Counted from the first letter of the stretch, positions 11,812-23,729 are shown. The stretch is DNA of 64,000 nucleotides from Maea johnstoni (GCA_963942565.1 CAWWDR010000269.1:1-64000); one strand, 5' to 3'. Notes: generated by a model not told the origin, from the sequence alone. Made by a program: numbers and translations.

Positions 11812-14609
11812 GTGAAAAAATGCTAGAATATATAAAATGTGCAACAGGTCCGGACCTGTGAATATTTTGAGAAAAAACTTTAATTTTTAAATATCAAGAG
11901 TTCGACAGGTCCGGACCTGTGGAATTACGTGAAAAAATGCAAGAATATATAAAATGTGCCACAGGTCCGGACCTGTGAATATTTTGAGAAAAAACTTTTA
12001 TTTTCAAATATCAAAAGTTCGACAGGTCCGGACGTGTGGAATTACGTGAAAAAATGCTAGAATATATAAAATATGCCACAGGTCCGGACCTGTGAATATT
12101 TTGAGAAAAAACTTTTATTTTTAAATATCAAAAGTTCGACAGGTCCGGACCTGTGGAATTACGTGAAAAAATGCTAGAATATATAAAATGTGCCACAGGT
12201 CCGGACCTGTGAATATTTTGAGAAAAAACTTTTATTTTAAATATCAAAAGTTCGACAGGTCCGGACCTGTGGAATTACGTGAAAAAATGCTAGAATATAT
12301 AAAATGTGCCAAAGGTCCGGACCTGTGAATATTTTGAGAAAAAACTTTTATTTTTAAATATCAAAAGTGTGACAGGTCCGGACCTGTGGAATAACGTGAA
12401 AAAATGCTAGAATATATAAAATGTGCCACAGGTCCGGACCTGTGAATATTTTGAGAAAAAACTTTTATTTTTAAATATCAAAAGTTCGACAGGTCCGGAC
12501 CTGTGGAATTACGTGAAAAAATGCTAGAATATATAAAATGTGCCACAGGTCCGGACCTGTGAATATTTTGAGAAAAAACTTTTATTTTAAATATCAAAGG
12601 TTCGACAGGTCCGGACCTGTGGAATTACGTGAAAAAATGCTCGAATATATAAAATGTGCCACAGGTCCGGACCTGTGAATATTTTGAGAATAAACTTTTA
12701 TTTTTAAATATCAAAAGTTCGACAGGTCCGGTCCTGTGGAATTACGTGAAAAAATGCTAGAATATATAAAATGTGCCACAGGTCCGGACCTGTGAATATT
12801 TTGAGAAAAAACTTTTATTTTTAAATATCAAAAGTTCGACAGGTCCGGACCTGTGGAATTACGTGAAAAAATGCTAGAATATATAAAATGTGCCACAGGT
12901 CCGGACCTGTGAATATTTTGAGAAAAAACTTTTATTTTTAAATATCAAAAGTTCGACATGTCCGGCCTGTGGAATTACGTGAAAAAATACAAGAATATAT
13001 AAAATGTGCCACAGGTCCGGACCTGTGAATATTTTGAGAAAAAACTTTTATTTTTAAATATCAAAAGTGTGACAGGTCCGGACCTGTGGAATTACGTGAA
13101 AAAATGCAAGAATATATAAAATGTGCCACAGGTCCGGACCTGTGAATATTTTGAGAAAAAACTTTTATTTTTAAATATCAAAAGTTCGACAGGTCCGGAC
13201 CTGTGGAATTACGTGAAAAAATGCTAGAATATATAAAATGTGCCACAGGTCCGGACCTGTGAATATTTTGAGAAAAAACTTTTATTTTTAAATATCAAAA
13301 GTTCGACAGGTCCGGACCTGTGGAATTACGTGAAAAAATGCTAGAATATATAAAATGTGCCAAAGGTCCGGACCTGTGAATATTTTGAGAAAAAACTTTT
13401 ATTTTTAAATATCAAAAGTTCGACAGGTCCGGACCTGTGGAATTACGTGAAAAAATGCTAGAATATATAAAATGTGCCACAGGTCCGGACCTGTGAATAT
13501 TTTGAGAAAAAACTTTTATTTTTAAATATCAAAAGTTCGACAGGTCCGGACCTGTGGAATTATGTGAAAAAATGCTAGAATATATAAAATGTGCCCCAGG
13601 TCCGGACCTGTGAATATTTTGAGAAAAAACTTTTATTTTTAAATATCAAAAGTGTGACAGGTCCGGACCTGTGGAATTACGTGAAAAAATGCTAGAATAT
13701 ATAAAATGTGCCACAGGTCCGGACCTGTGAATATTTTGAGAAAAAACTTTTATTTTTAGATATCAAAAGTTCGACAGGTCCAGACCTGTGGAATTACGTG
13801 AAAAAATGCTAGAATATATAAAATGTGCCACAGGTCCGGACCTGTGAATATTTTGAGAAAAAACTTTTATTTTTAAATATCAAAAGTTCGACAGGTCCGG
13901 ACCTGTGGAATTACGTGAAAAAATGCAAGAATATATAAAATGTGCCACAGGTCCGGACCTGTGAATATTTTGAGAAAAAACTTTTATTTTCAAATATCAA
14001 AAGTTCGACAGGTCCGGACCTGTGGAATTACGTGACAAAATGCAAGAATATATAAAATGTGCCACAGGTCCGGACCTGTGAATATTTTGAGAAAAAACTT
14101 TTATTTTCAAATATCAAAAGTTCGACAGGTCCGGACGTGTGGAATTACGTGAAAAAATGCTAGAATATATAAAATATGCCACAGGTCCGGACCTGTGAAT
14201 ATTTTGAGAAAAAACTTTTATTTTTAAATATCAAAAGTTCGACAGGTCCGGACCTGTGGAATTACGTGAAAAAATGCTAGAATATATAAAATGTGCCACA
14301 GGTCCGGACCTGTGAATATTTTGAGAAAAAACTTTTATTTTTAAATATCAAAAGTTCGACAGGTCCGGACCTGTGGAATTACGTGAAAAAATGCTAGAAT
14401 ATATAAAATGTGCCACAGGTCCGGACCTGTGAATATTTTGAGAAAAAACTTTTATTTTTAAATATCAAAAGTTCGACAGGTCCGGACCTGTGGAATTATG
14501 TGAAAAAATGCTAGAATATATAAAATGTGCCACAGGTCCGGACCTGTGAATATTTTGAGAAAAAACTTTTATTTTTAAATATCAAAAGTGTGACAGGTCC
14601 GGACCTGTG

Positions 14610-17600
14610 GAATTACGTGAAAAAATGCTAGAATATATAAAATGTGCCACAGGTCCGGACCTGTGAATATTTTGAGAAAAAACTTTTATTTTTAAATATC
14701 AAAAGTGTGACAGGTCCGGACCTGTGGAATTACGTGAAAAAATGCTAGAATATATAAAATGTGCCACAGGTCCGGACCTGTGAATATTTTGAGAAAATTT
14801 TTTTATTTTTAAATATCAAAAGTGTGACAGGTCCGGACCTGTGGAATTACGTGAAAAAATGCTAGAATATATAAAATGTGCCACAGGTCCGGACCTGTGA
14901 ATATTTTGAGAAAAAACTTTTATTTTTAAATATCAAAAGTTCGACAGGTCCGGACCTGTGGAATTACGTGAAAAAATGCTAGAATATATAAAATGTGCCA
15001 CAGGTCCGGACCTGTGAATATTTTGAGAAAAAACTTTTATTTTTAAATATCAAAAGTTCGACAGGTCCGGACCTGTGGAATTATGTGAAAAAATGCTAGG
15101 ATATATAAAATGTGCCACAGGTCCGGACCTGTGAATATTTTGAGAAAAAACTTTTATTTTTAAATATCAAAAGTGTGACAGGTCCGGACCTGTGGAATTA
15201 CGTGAAAAAATGCTAGAATATATAAAATGTGCCACAGGTCCGGACCTGTGAATATTTTGAGAAAAAACTTTTATTTTTAAATATCAAAAGTTCGACAGGT
15301 CCGGACCTGTGGAATTACGTGAAAAAATGCTAGAATATATAAAATGTGCCACAGGTCCGGACCTGTGAATATTTTGAGAAAAAACTTTTATTTTTAAATA
15401 TCAAAAGTTCGACAGGTCCGGACCTGTGGAATTACGTGAAAAAATGCTAGAATATATAAAATATGCCACAGGTCCGGACCTGTGAATATTTTGAGAAAAA
15501 ATTTTTATTTTTAAATATCAAAAGTGTGACAGGTCCGGACCTGTGGAATTACGTGAAAAAATGCTAGAATATATAAAATGTGCCACAGGTCCGGACCTGT
15601 GAATATTTTGAGAAAAAACTTTTATTTTTAAATATCAAAAGTTCGACAGGTCCGGACCTGTGGAATTACGTGACAAAATGCAAGAATATATAAAATGTGC
15701 CACAGGTCCGGACCTGTGAATATTTTGAGAAAAAACTTTTATTTTCAAATATCAAAAGTTCGACAGGTCCGGACGTGTGGAATTACGTGAAAAAATGCTA
15801 GAATATATAAAATATGCCACAGGTCCGGACCTGTGAATATTTTGAGAAAAAACTTTTATTTTTAAATATCAAAAGTTCGACAGGTCCGGACCTGTGGAAT
15901 TACGTGAAAAAATGCTAGAATATATAAAATGTGCCACAGGTCCGGACCTGTGAATATTTTGAGAAAAAACTTTTATTTTTAAATATCAAAAGTTCGACAG
16001 GTCCGGACCTGTGGAATTACGTGAAAAAATGCTAGAATATATAAAATGTGCCACAGGTCCGGACCTGTGAATATTTTGAGAAAAAACTTTTATTTTTAAA
16101 TATCAAAAGTTCGACAGGTCCGGACCTGTGGAATTATGTGAAAAAATGCTAGAATATATAAAATGTGCCACAGGTCCGGACCTGTGAATATTTTGAGAAA
16201 AAACTTTTATTTTTAAATATCAAAAGTGTGACAGGTCCGGACCTGTGGAATTACGTGAAAAAATGCTAGAATATATAAAATGTGCCACAGGTCCGGACCT
16301 GTGAATATTTTGAGAAAAAACTTTTATTTTTAGATATCAAAAGTTCGACAGGTCCGGACCTGTGGAATTACGTGAAAAAATGCTAGAATATATAAAATGT
16401 GCCACAGGTCCGGACCTGTGAATATTTTGAGAAAATTTTTTTATTTTTAAATATCAAAAGTGTGACAGGTCCGGACCTGTGGAATTACGTGAAAAAATGC
16501 TAGAATATATAAAATGTGCCACAGGTCCGGACCTGTGAATATTTTGAGAAAAAACTTTTATTTTTAAATATCAAAAGTTCGACAGGTCCGGACCTGTGGA
16601 ATTACGTGAAAAAATGCAAGAATATATAAAATGTGCCACAGGTCCGGACCTGTGAATATTTTGAGAAAAAACTTTTATTTTCAAATATCAAAAGTTCGAC
16701 AGGTCCGGACGTGCGGAATTACGTGAAAAAATGCTAGAATATATAAAATATGCCACAGGTCCGGACCTGTGAATATTTTGAGAAAAAACTTTTATTTTTA
16801 AATATCAAAAGTTCGACAGGTCCGGACCTGTGGAATTACGTGAAAAAAATGCTAGAATATATAAAATGTGCCACAGGTCCGGACCTGTGAATATTTTGAG
16901 AAAAAACTTTTATTTTTAAATATCAAAAGTTCGACAGGTCCGGACCTGTGGAATTACGTGAAAAAATGCTAGAATATATAAAATGTGCCACAGGTCCGGA
17001 CCTGTGAATATTTTGAGAAAAAACTTTTATTTTTAAATATCAAAAGTTCGACAGGTCCGGACCTGTGGAATTATGTGAAAAAATGCTAGGATATATAAAA
17101 TGTGCCACAGGTCCGGACCTGTGAATATTTTGAGGAAAAACTTTTATTTTTAAATATCAAAAGTGTGACAGGTCCGGACCTGTGGAATTACGTGAAAAAA
17201 TGCTAGAATATATAAAATGTGCCACAGGTCCGGACCTGTGAATATTTTGAGAAAAAACTTTTATTTTTAAATATCAAAAGTTCGACAGGTCCGGACCTGT
17301 GGAATTACGTGAAAAAATGCTAGAATATATAAAATGTGCCACAGGTCCGGACCTGTGAATATTTTGAGAAAAAACTTTTATTTTTAAATATCAAAAGTTC
17401 GACAGGTCCGGACCTGTGGAATTACGTGAAAAAATTCTAGAATATATAAAATGTGCCACAGGTCCGGACCTGTGAATATTTTGAGAATAAACTTTTATTT
17501 TTAAATATCAAAAGTTCGACAGGTCCGGACCTGTGGAATTACGTGAAAAAATGCTAGAATATATAAAATGTGCCACAGGTCCGGACCTGTGAATATTTTG

Positions 17601-18244
17601 AGAAAAAACTTTTATTTTTAAATATCAAAAGTTCGACAGGTCCGGACCTGTGGAATTATGTGAAAAAATGCTAGAATATATAAAATGTGCCACAGGTCAG
17701 GACCTGTGAATATTTTGAGAAAAAACTTTTATTTTTAAATATCAAGAGTTCGACAGGTCCGGACCTGTGGAATTACGTGAAAAAATGCAAGAATATATAA
17801 AATGTGCCACAGGTCCGGACCTGTGAATATTTTGAGAAAAAACTTTTATTTTCAAATATCAAAAGTTCGACAGGTCCGGACCTGTGGAATTACGTGAAAA
17901 AATGCTAGAATATATAAAATATGCCACAGGTCCGGACCTGTGAATATTTTGAGAAAAAACTTTTATTTTTAAATATCAAAAGTTCGACAGGTCCGGACCT
18001 GTGGAATTACGTGAAAAAATGCTAGAATATATAAAATGTGCCACAGGTCCGGACCTGTGAATATTTTGAGAATAAACTTTTATTTTTAAATATCAAAAGT
18101 TCGACAGGTCCGGACCTGTGGAATTACGTGAAAAAATGCTAGAATATATAAAATGTGCCACAGGTCCGGACCTGTGAATATTTTGAGAAAAAACTTTTAT
18201 TTTTAAATATCAAAAGTTCGACAGGTCCGGACCTGTGGAATTAC
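14610..18244 (+). repeat. Large copied block of the array, copy 2, with six extra units
   Basis: This is the partner of 8,880-11,811. Relative to copy 1 it holds about six more units between 16,618 and 17,321, starting with a GCAAG / GACGTG pair and including a CTAGGAT unit. The rest agrees unit for unit until about 18,244. The exact whole-unit size of the difference points to exchange in register after the larger duplication. Confidence 0.85.
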
Positions 18245-19133
18245 GTGAAAAAATGCTAGAATATATAAAATATGCCACAGGTCCGGACCTGTGAATATTT
18301 TGAGAAAATTTTTTTATTTTTAAATATCAAAAATGTGACAGGTCCGGACCTGTGGAATTACGTGAAAAAATGCTAGAATATATAAAATGTGCCACAGGTC
18401 CGGACCTGTGAATATTTTGAGAAAAAACTTTTATTTTTAAATATCAAGAGTTCGACAGGTCCGGACCTGTGGAATTACGTGAAAAAATGCAAGAATATAT
18501 AAAATGTGCCACAGGTCAGGACCTGTGAATATTTTGAGAAAAAACTTTTATTTTCAAATATCAAAAGTTCGACAGGTCCGGACGTGTGGAATTACGTGAA
18601 AAAATGCTAGAATATATAAAATATGCCACAGGTCCGGACCTGTGAATATTTTGAGAAAAAACTTTTATTTTTAAATATCAAAAGTTCGACAGGTCCGGAC
18701 CTGTGGAATTACGTGAAAAAATGCTAGAATATATAAAATGTGCCACAGGTCCGGACCTGTGAATATTTTGAGAAAAAACTTTTATTTTTAAATATCAAAA
18801 GTTCGACAGGTCCAGACCTGGTGAATTATGTGAAAAAATGCTAGAATATATAAAATGTGCCACAGGTCCGGACCTGTGAATATTTTGAGAAAAAACTTTT
18901 ATTTTTAAATATCAAAAGTGTGACAGATCCGGACCTGTGGAATTACGTGAAAAAATGCTAGAATATATAAAATGTGCCACAGGTCCGGACCTGTGAATAT
19001 TTTGAGAAAAAACTTTTATTTTTAAATATCAAAAGTTCGACAGGTCCGGACCTGTGGAATTACGTGAAAAAATGCTAGAATATATAAAATATGCCACAGG
19101 TCCGGACCTGTGAATATTTTGAGAAACAAGAAA

Positions 19134-19148
19134 GACGCTGTCAGCGTC
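19134..19148. repeat. Short perfect inverted repeat at the left edge of island 1
   Basis: GACGCTG-T-CAGCGTC is a 7-bp stem with a one-base centre, 8 bp inside the island. Its place at the junction may mean it is part of an element terminus. Confidence 0.5.
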
Positions 19149-19954
19149 AGCTGGTGTGTTCTTTTTTTATCAACATTTTTGGTCTTTTCTGAACATGATC
19201 ATAAAGATTATTTGTAAAGGACTAACATTGCAATTTTGTACAGAAAAGGACAAAGGCATATTTCATATTCTTGTACCACAATATCTCTTTATTAAATCTT
19301 GGTCAATACATAATACATAATAGCTCTTTTCATTTATTACGTGTCTTAACATTTTTTATCAGTGTCTTTCGTTTTTGCTACAACTATCCATCGTATGTCA
19401 GGCCTAGGCTATGGATCAGTTGTCGGAGTTCGAATCATATCTTTTAATTATGTCCACCTATGCGTCCAGCGTGCCATTTGGACACCCAAAACACTGTTTT
19501 TTGACAATTTGGACACCCAAAAGTTTAGGTCAGGATTTGCTGATGATGACAATTCTAGAAGATGGTGCATGTAGTATCACTCCTACAATACAACCAAAGC
19601 AGTCACTGTCCTAAGAAAGCAAAATCTGCTGATGTATATGGTTTATTTCAGTAGTAGTGTGAACTTTGTACCACCTGTTTCCAAATCCTAGCTAAAACCC
19701 TGCTCTCGGACGAGTACACGTTATCATGCCAGTTTGAATGTGCAACTTGACACTAGTGATAGACATTTGGGGTGATTTTGAGTAGCATCAATGACGTTGG
19801 TAGATGATGAAAATATCTTTTCAGGTCACTTAATGACAGTGGAGAAAATGAAATGAAATGACCCTGGGCACATGGTGATCAAGTCAACAGATTAAACAAC
19901 TCTCCACAGGCAGCGGGTTCAACAACCTAGTCAGCGAATTGATTTTTTTTTCAT
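19149..19954. other. Island 1, left part: no gene seen
   Basis: Mostly unique-looking sequence. TTTGGACACCCAAAA appears twice close together (about 19,476 and 19,509), and AAATCCTAGCTAAAACCCTG at about 19,683 resembles a segment near 20,112. Open frames of 67-70 codons here overlap each other, show no domain and are probably chance. Confidence 0.5.
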
Positions 19955-20131
19955 CTCCATATAATTCCCATAAAATTGTATAAGGATATCATGCCTTATT
20001 TTGATAAATTTGTACATGTTTATGGTTGAAACCTGAGTATATTGTGGTCCCCCTTAAAAATTTGGATGCCCCAAAATTTCACAATTGCCAATGTTAGGCA
20101 CCCAGTATCTAAATCCTGGCTAAGACCCTGG
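19955..20131 (+). repeat. Dispersed repeat, copy 1 of a ~175-bp pair
   Basis: This segment matches 21,733-21,905 in the same direction with scattered changes. Shared blocks include ATATCATGCCTTATTTTGAT, GAGTATATTGTG, CCCCCTTAAAAATTTGGA and TTAGGCACCCAGT. It ends in AAATCCTGGCTAAGACCCTG, also seen in part near 19,683 and inverted near 21,606. It looks like an old interspersed element fragment of unknown family. Confidence 0.75.
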
Positions 20132-21204
20132 ACAACACTATGGTGACTAGCCCAGACTAGTAGGATTGTAATAAAATGCCTATCAGGCAAGTAAAGGGTT
20201 CAATCATAGCATAAAACTAACTCACTGCAACTCTCAACTAAAAAAATCCATCTGCCGTCATAGTAGAACTGCCACTGCTATATGAATAGGAGTAAATCAT
20301 AACCTAAAATGCAATACAAACAGTGGTTTATCCCTTAGTAGACGAACCAGATCTTTCTTAATGACTGAATAAAACCGACCGAAGACCAGATGGTTATGAT
20401 AAACTTTTAGCTATTCAACAACGATGCTGGCAGTATTTTCGTGGTAAAAGAATGACGACTTTATAGACAGCATAGAGTCACAGAATATGAGTTGTGCAGT
20501 GTTCAATTTAACTAAGTTCAGGCTTTTTAAAGACACATTAACATATACATTGCAAAGGAGCAAGTTTGCTAGTGTTTATCTTTTTGGGTAGTGTCATAAT
20601 TATAGGACAATTCCACATGAATAAACTTAGGCCCAAATAGTTTCCTTGGGTATTCTCTACTAAGACCCAAGTTGCCACCACTGCCAACCTTCATACACAA
20701 ATTGTCTTGCTGTTTAAACACATCCTAACAGACATGAAATGGGGGCATTTCTTTTTTTTTTGGGGGGGGGGGGGGGGGGGTATCCTTTCCTAGGTTAAAA
20801 TATCAAAACTCAAGAAAAATAGAAATATTCTTGCCCTGCAAGTTATGAAAAAATAACATTAACATGGGTAGTCTTTAAAATTTTCAGGGCAACTAGTAGT
20901 AAATCCAGTAAGTTTTTAGTCTGTAAGGTAAAATATTATTAAGGGCAAGGGAAAATGTGTGCCCATTGGCCCTTCAGGGCAAGATGATATTAGGTTTACC
21001 CATTTCTAATAGTTACATTGGATTGGCTTTGCTTGATCTAGATGGCTAGATTCACGAAGTGATCTACCTGTTTTGTAATCAGAGTGGCCAAGCTACTGAG
21101 ATATGTGCAATGAAGGCAATTTTATTGCAAACACAAAGCAATCGATAATATGTGAGGAATTGTTGATGATGGATTAATCATTGTCTGGTGTTTCAAAAAA
21201 AAGA
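20132..21204. other. Island 1, middle: no gene seen
   Basis: About 1.07 kb without a supportable frame or known motif, apart from the T/G homopolymer at 20,752-20,780. The phrase GGGCAAG recurs near 20,943 and 20,978, but too weakly to define a repeat. Confidence 0.4.
20752..20780 (+). repeat. T10-G19 homopolymer junction
   Basis: Ten T are followed directly by nineteen G. A G19 run can form an intramolecular G-quadruplex and is hard to sequence, so its true length is uncertain. A similar T-then-G junction lies in island 2 near 39,670. Confidence 0.85.
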
Positions 21205-21270
21205 TTATTCTTTATTTGAAATCTTTAATATCTGGAATAGGGAATAGATTATCTCAATGTTAACAGGCCT
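21205..21270 (+). repeat. Diverged direct repeat, partner at 21,540-21,606
   Basis: ATTTGAAATC ... AATATCT-GAAT-GGAAT ... AATGTTAA recurs about 333 bp downstream with many changes. Between the copies, short phrases such as ACTGGCCCTGTAGG, ACTGGTCCTGCA and ACTGGCCCTACA also repeat (about 21,290-21,355). This points to an old local duplication. Confidence 0.5.
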
Positions 21271-21732
21271 CAACGCTAACTCAAAATGATACTGGCCCTG
21301 TAGGACCAGTAACACATAGCATCTACTGGTCCTGCAAAATGTTTACTGGCCCTACATTTGTTTCTTTAATATAACAAGAAAGAACATTGCATAAGATTCA
21401 CCACAACATTTATCTTTATAAATTGTATCTTCATTTATTTCAAAAACAATTGGGGACATTCTCAGGGGGAAACTATTTAACGAGAATGTCGTGGCCTAAG
21501 CTATATAATATAGTTTACTATTTGCATTAAAACTGATTCTGGTTTCATTTGAAATCATGTACAATATCTTGAATTAGGAATGAATCATCCTAATGTTAAT
21601 GTTAGACCATGGTCTTAGCCAGCAGGGCGTCTGGGTTTGGACATCCAAACCCTTAAAAAGAACCCCTCAGGACACCCAATTTTTTTGTGTGGAATTTCTT
21701 AAAATCTCAACCTCAAGCTTATAATTGAATCT

Positions 21733-21905
21733 GTTCATCTCCTTATAATTCCCATGACATTGTTTAGTGATATCATGCCTTATTTTGATGAATTTCAATT
21801 TATACATGTGTATGGTCGAAATATGAGTATATTGTGATCCCCCTTAAAAATTTGGACACCCAAAATTTTTACAACTGCCAATTTTAGGCACCCAGTTTCT
21901 AAATT
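21733..21905 (+). repeat. Dispersed repeat, copy 2 of a ~175-bp pair
   Basis: This is the partner of 19,955-20,131 and shares the ATATCATGCCTTATTTTGAT and CCCCCTTAAAAATTTGGA blocks. Just upstream (21,606-21,700), a segment with TGGTCTTAGCCAG and GGACACCCAA reads like the tail of the same family in inverted or shuffled order. Confidence 0.7.
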
Positions 21906-22654
21906 GACCAGCCACCAAAGCCCTGTAAAGGCCACCATCACCTATGTGTTGCCAACACTGTGGTATGGCACAATTGTTGGAAGATAAATAAATGTAATCA
22001 AGGCTCCTAGGCCCTGTAAAGGCCACCATCCCCTATGTGTGACACCAGTGATGGAAGATATATGGAACCACCTGCTCTTCACAATCTATGATTATAAAAG
22101 TGCATATAAGGAGGGGTCACTCGAGATGCTGGGCCTGGCTGGTACCACACCACAGTGCTTGGTTATCACAACAGTGACAATGATCATTAAAGGGAGTAGG
22201 AGCCTAGACTACCATCCTATAATGACCACTGAGGCTAACAACACTATATGGTGCTTGGTAACCGAAAGAAAAAAACATAACATAAAATGACATACGACAA
22301 CCAAACAATCATGAACCTTTTATAGATGAGCGGTCACCCCAGACCCTAGGCCTGCAATTGTGAAAGAGAGACTGTATTACAAATAGGTAGCCTAGGCTCA
22401 TAGCCCCTGTAATGTCCACCACCCCTCTATGATCACCAAGCACTGTGGTGTGGTACCAGGATTAGAAATAGATTGAACCACATGCCCCACCACTCCCTAT
22501 GTTTACTTATACACTAAAACACTGAAACCTGGTGAGATGTAGAAGTAGTCCATCACTGATGTGATAACCAAGCACTGAGGTGTGGTACCAGGTTTGGTAC
22601 TAGATGGAACAACATGCTACACCACACTCTTTGTTTACTATAACAAGTAATAGA

Positions 22655-22711
22655 AGCAGTAGTTGTAGTAGTAGTAAGAGTAGTGGCACTACTACTACTA
22701 CTACTACTATC
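22655..22711. repeat. Trinucleotide inverted pair, (AGT)n then (ACT)n
   Basis: A short AGTAGTAGT tract is followed after a few bases by seven ACT repeats. The two are reverse complements and can fold into one hairpin. Frames across it code for serine, threonine, valine or leucine runs by composition only. Confidence 0.8.
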
Positions 22712-22952
22712 ATATTTAGTTCTATCACCATATATATATCATATATACAACCTGAAACATGGCAAGATAATTGTAAACTAAAATGACCACTGAGCCAAGC
22801 ACTGTTGTATGGCACCAGTGTTGGAAGATAAATGGGAACACCTGCTCTTGAAATCTACATGACTACTAAAAATGCATATAAGGAGGGGTCACTCGAGATC
22901 CTGGGCCTGGCTTATGATAAAGAGTCTGTATTGCTAGGAAGGTAGACTAGGC

Positions 22953-23162
22953 TCACTGTGGCTAGCTACACTATTTTGCGCTTGGTAAAGAAAAACCACT
23001 GTGATGTGGTACGTCATGCTCCTCCGACCAGCCACTTGGAAACAAACTAAAACCTGGTGAGGAAATTGTAAACTAAAATGCCCACTGTGGCTAGCTACAC
23101 TATATTGCGCTTGGTAAAGAAAAAAACACTGTGATGTGGTACGTCATGCTCCTCCGACCAGC
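22953..23162 (+). repeat. 129-bp-offset direct duplication
   Basis: CACTGTGGCTAGCTACACTA through GTACGTCATGCTCCTCCGAC occurs at about 22,953-23,033 and again at 23,082-23,162 with only a few differences. It is the youngest duplication in island 1. Confidence 0.85.
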
Positions 23163-23660
23163 CCCTAGGGTACGGTACAATAATACGCCGCCCTTCCCCA
23201 ACTAAAACCGGACAAAGACACCTATCACGGACCAACGAACGACTGACTAATGTAAGACAGCGCCAAATACACACAGTCGAACACGTGACTGAACACGTGA
23301 CTATGGCAATTCCATAACGACAAGTAAACCGATTAGACCGGCGCAACGGCGCGGATGCGACTGCTGACGCGAAAATATGCCCGGCGAATTGTCAATCGAT
23401 CCTACAAAGTGGGCTATCGATTGGACCACCTAATCTGCCGCGGCTGTGCCGCGGCACAGCCGCGGCACATATAAGTGAAACCAGAAACGAAACCGGCGAA
23501 CTGATAATCGGTTGCCAAAAGATGGATGCCGCGGAAAGAGAGCGAAACATTCGCCAAAAAAGTCTGCAATACTACGAGACTATAAGCCACAAAAACCCAA
23601 AAACGATCTCCGAAAAGAAAATCGGAAGCCAACACAAAACTGGTAAGTAAGGAAAAGAAA
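23163..23660 (+). promoter_or_regulatory. CpG-rich segment with palindrome, TATA-like motif and donor-like site
   Basis: CpG density rises sharply compared with the rest of the window (for example ACGGCGCGGATGCGAC near 23,345). A 32-bp perfect palindrome at 23,436-23,467 is followed at once by CATATAAGTG, and CTGGTAAGTAAG at 23,640-23,651 is a good splice-donor match. Together these resemble a promoter with a first exon. No coding exon follows before the satellite resumes, so this is at most a stranded promoter fragment or the end of a mobile element. Confidence 0.3.
23436..23467. repeat. 32-bp perfect palindrome with three CCGCGG sites
   Basis: The sequence equals its own reverse complement from 23,436 to 23,467, centred at 23,451.5. 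CCGCGG occurs at 23,438, 23,449 and 23,460, exactly 11 bp apart, close to one helical turn, so all three sites face the same side of the DNA. It could extrude as a cruciform or bind a symmetric protein array. Confidence 0.9.
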
Positions 23661-23729
23661 CAAAAAAATATGTAGAAAAACGACATATTGGATGTCGCGG
23701 TGCCGAGAAAGATGAAAGACTTAATGGCA

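Larger units (their letters stand above)
1..19125 (+). repeat. 117-bp dimeric palindromic satellite, arm 1
   Basis: An unbroken head-to-tail array of about 163 units of 117 bp runs to the edge of island 1. Each unit reads: the ACGTGAAAAAATGC segment, a TATATAAA motif, palindrome box A, an A-run followed by CTTTTATTTTTAAATATC, TTCGA, then palindrome box B. Recurrent variants are GTGTGAC for TTCGAC, TTTTCAAAT for TTTTTAAAT, GACGTGTGG in box B, ATTATGTG for ATTACGTG, GCAAG for GCTAG, CTAGGAT for CTAGAAT, and a T-rich form of the A/C run. This arm is marked by the GTGACAAAATGCAAG and CTAGGAT variants. From about 5 to 12 kb the length is kept almost to the base, while 1-4.6 kb has many one-base gains and losses. 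Short frames here are by-products of the repeat, not genes. Confidence 0.98.
21950..23162 (+). repeat. Cluster of diverged copies of one repeat module
   Basis: A module with GCACTGTGGTGTGGTACCAG, then TTGGAAGATAAATGGAACC, then ACCTGCTC recurs imperfectly at about 21,957, 22,045, 22,440, 22,570, 22,797, 22,995 and 23,125. Two copies extend further: GCATATAAGGAGGGGTCAC followed by TCGAGAT-CTGGGCCTGGCT occurs near 22,100 and 22,875. This is an irregular, old tandem family unrelated to the satellite. The 83-codon frame at 22,039-22,290 lies wholly inside it and is unlikely to be a gene. Confidence 0.7.

Noticed and set aside
1-19125. CRISPR array (short palindromic repeats at regular spacing)
   Set aside because: The stretches between boxes are the same two sequences over and over, not unique spacers, there are no cas genes, and the islands look eukaryotic.
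22039-22290. 83-codon frame starting MTPVMEDIW
   Set aside because: It lies entirely within the diverged repeat cluster, related copies nearby do not keep the frame, and no domain is visible.
22600-22815. Serine/threonine- and leucine/valine-rich frames over trinucleotide repeats
   Set aside because: Both strands are open only because of the AGT/ACT repeats.
23414-23686. 90-codon minus-strand frame with a hydrophobic, signal-peptide-like start
   Set aside because: The hydrophobicity comes from the complement of an A-rich stretch, the frame crosses the 32-bp palindrome and the donor-like site, and no family is recognisable.
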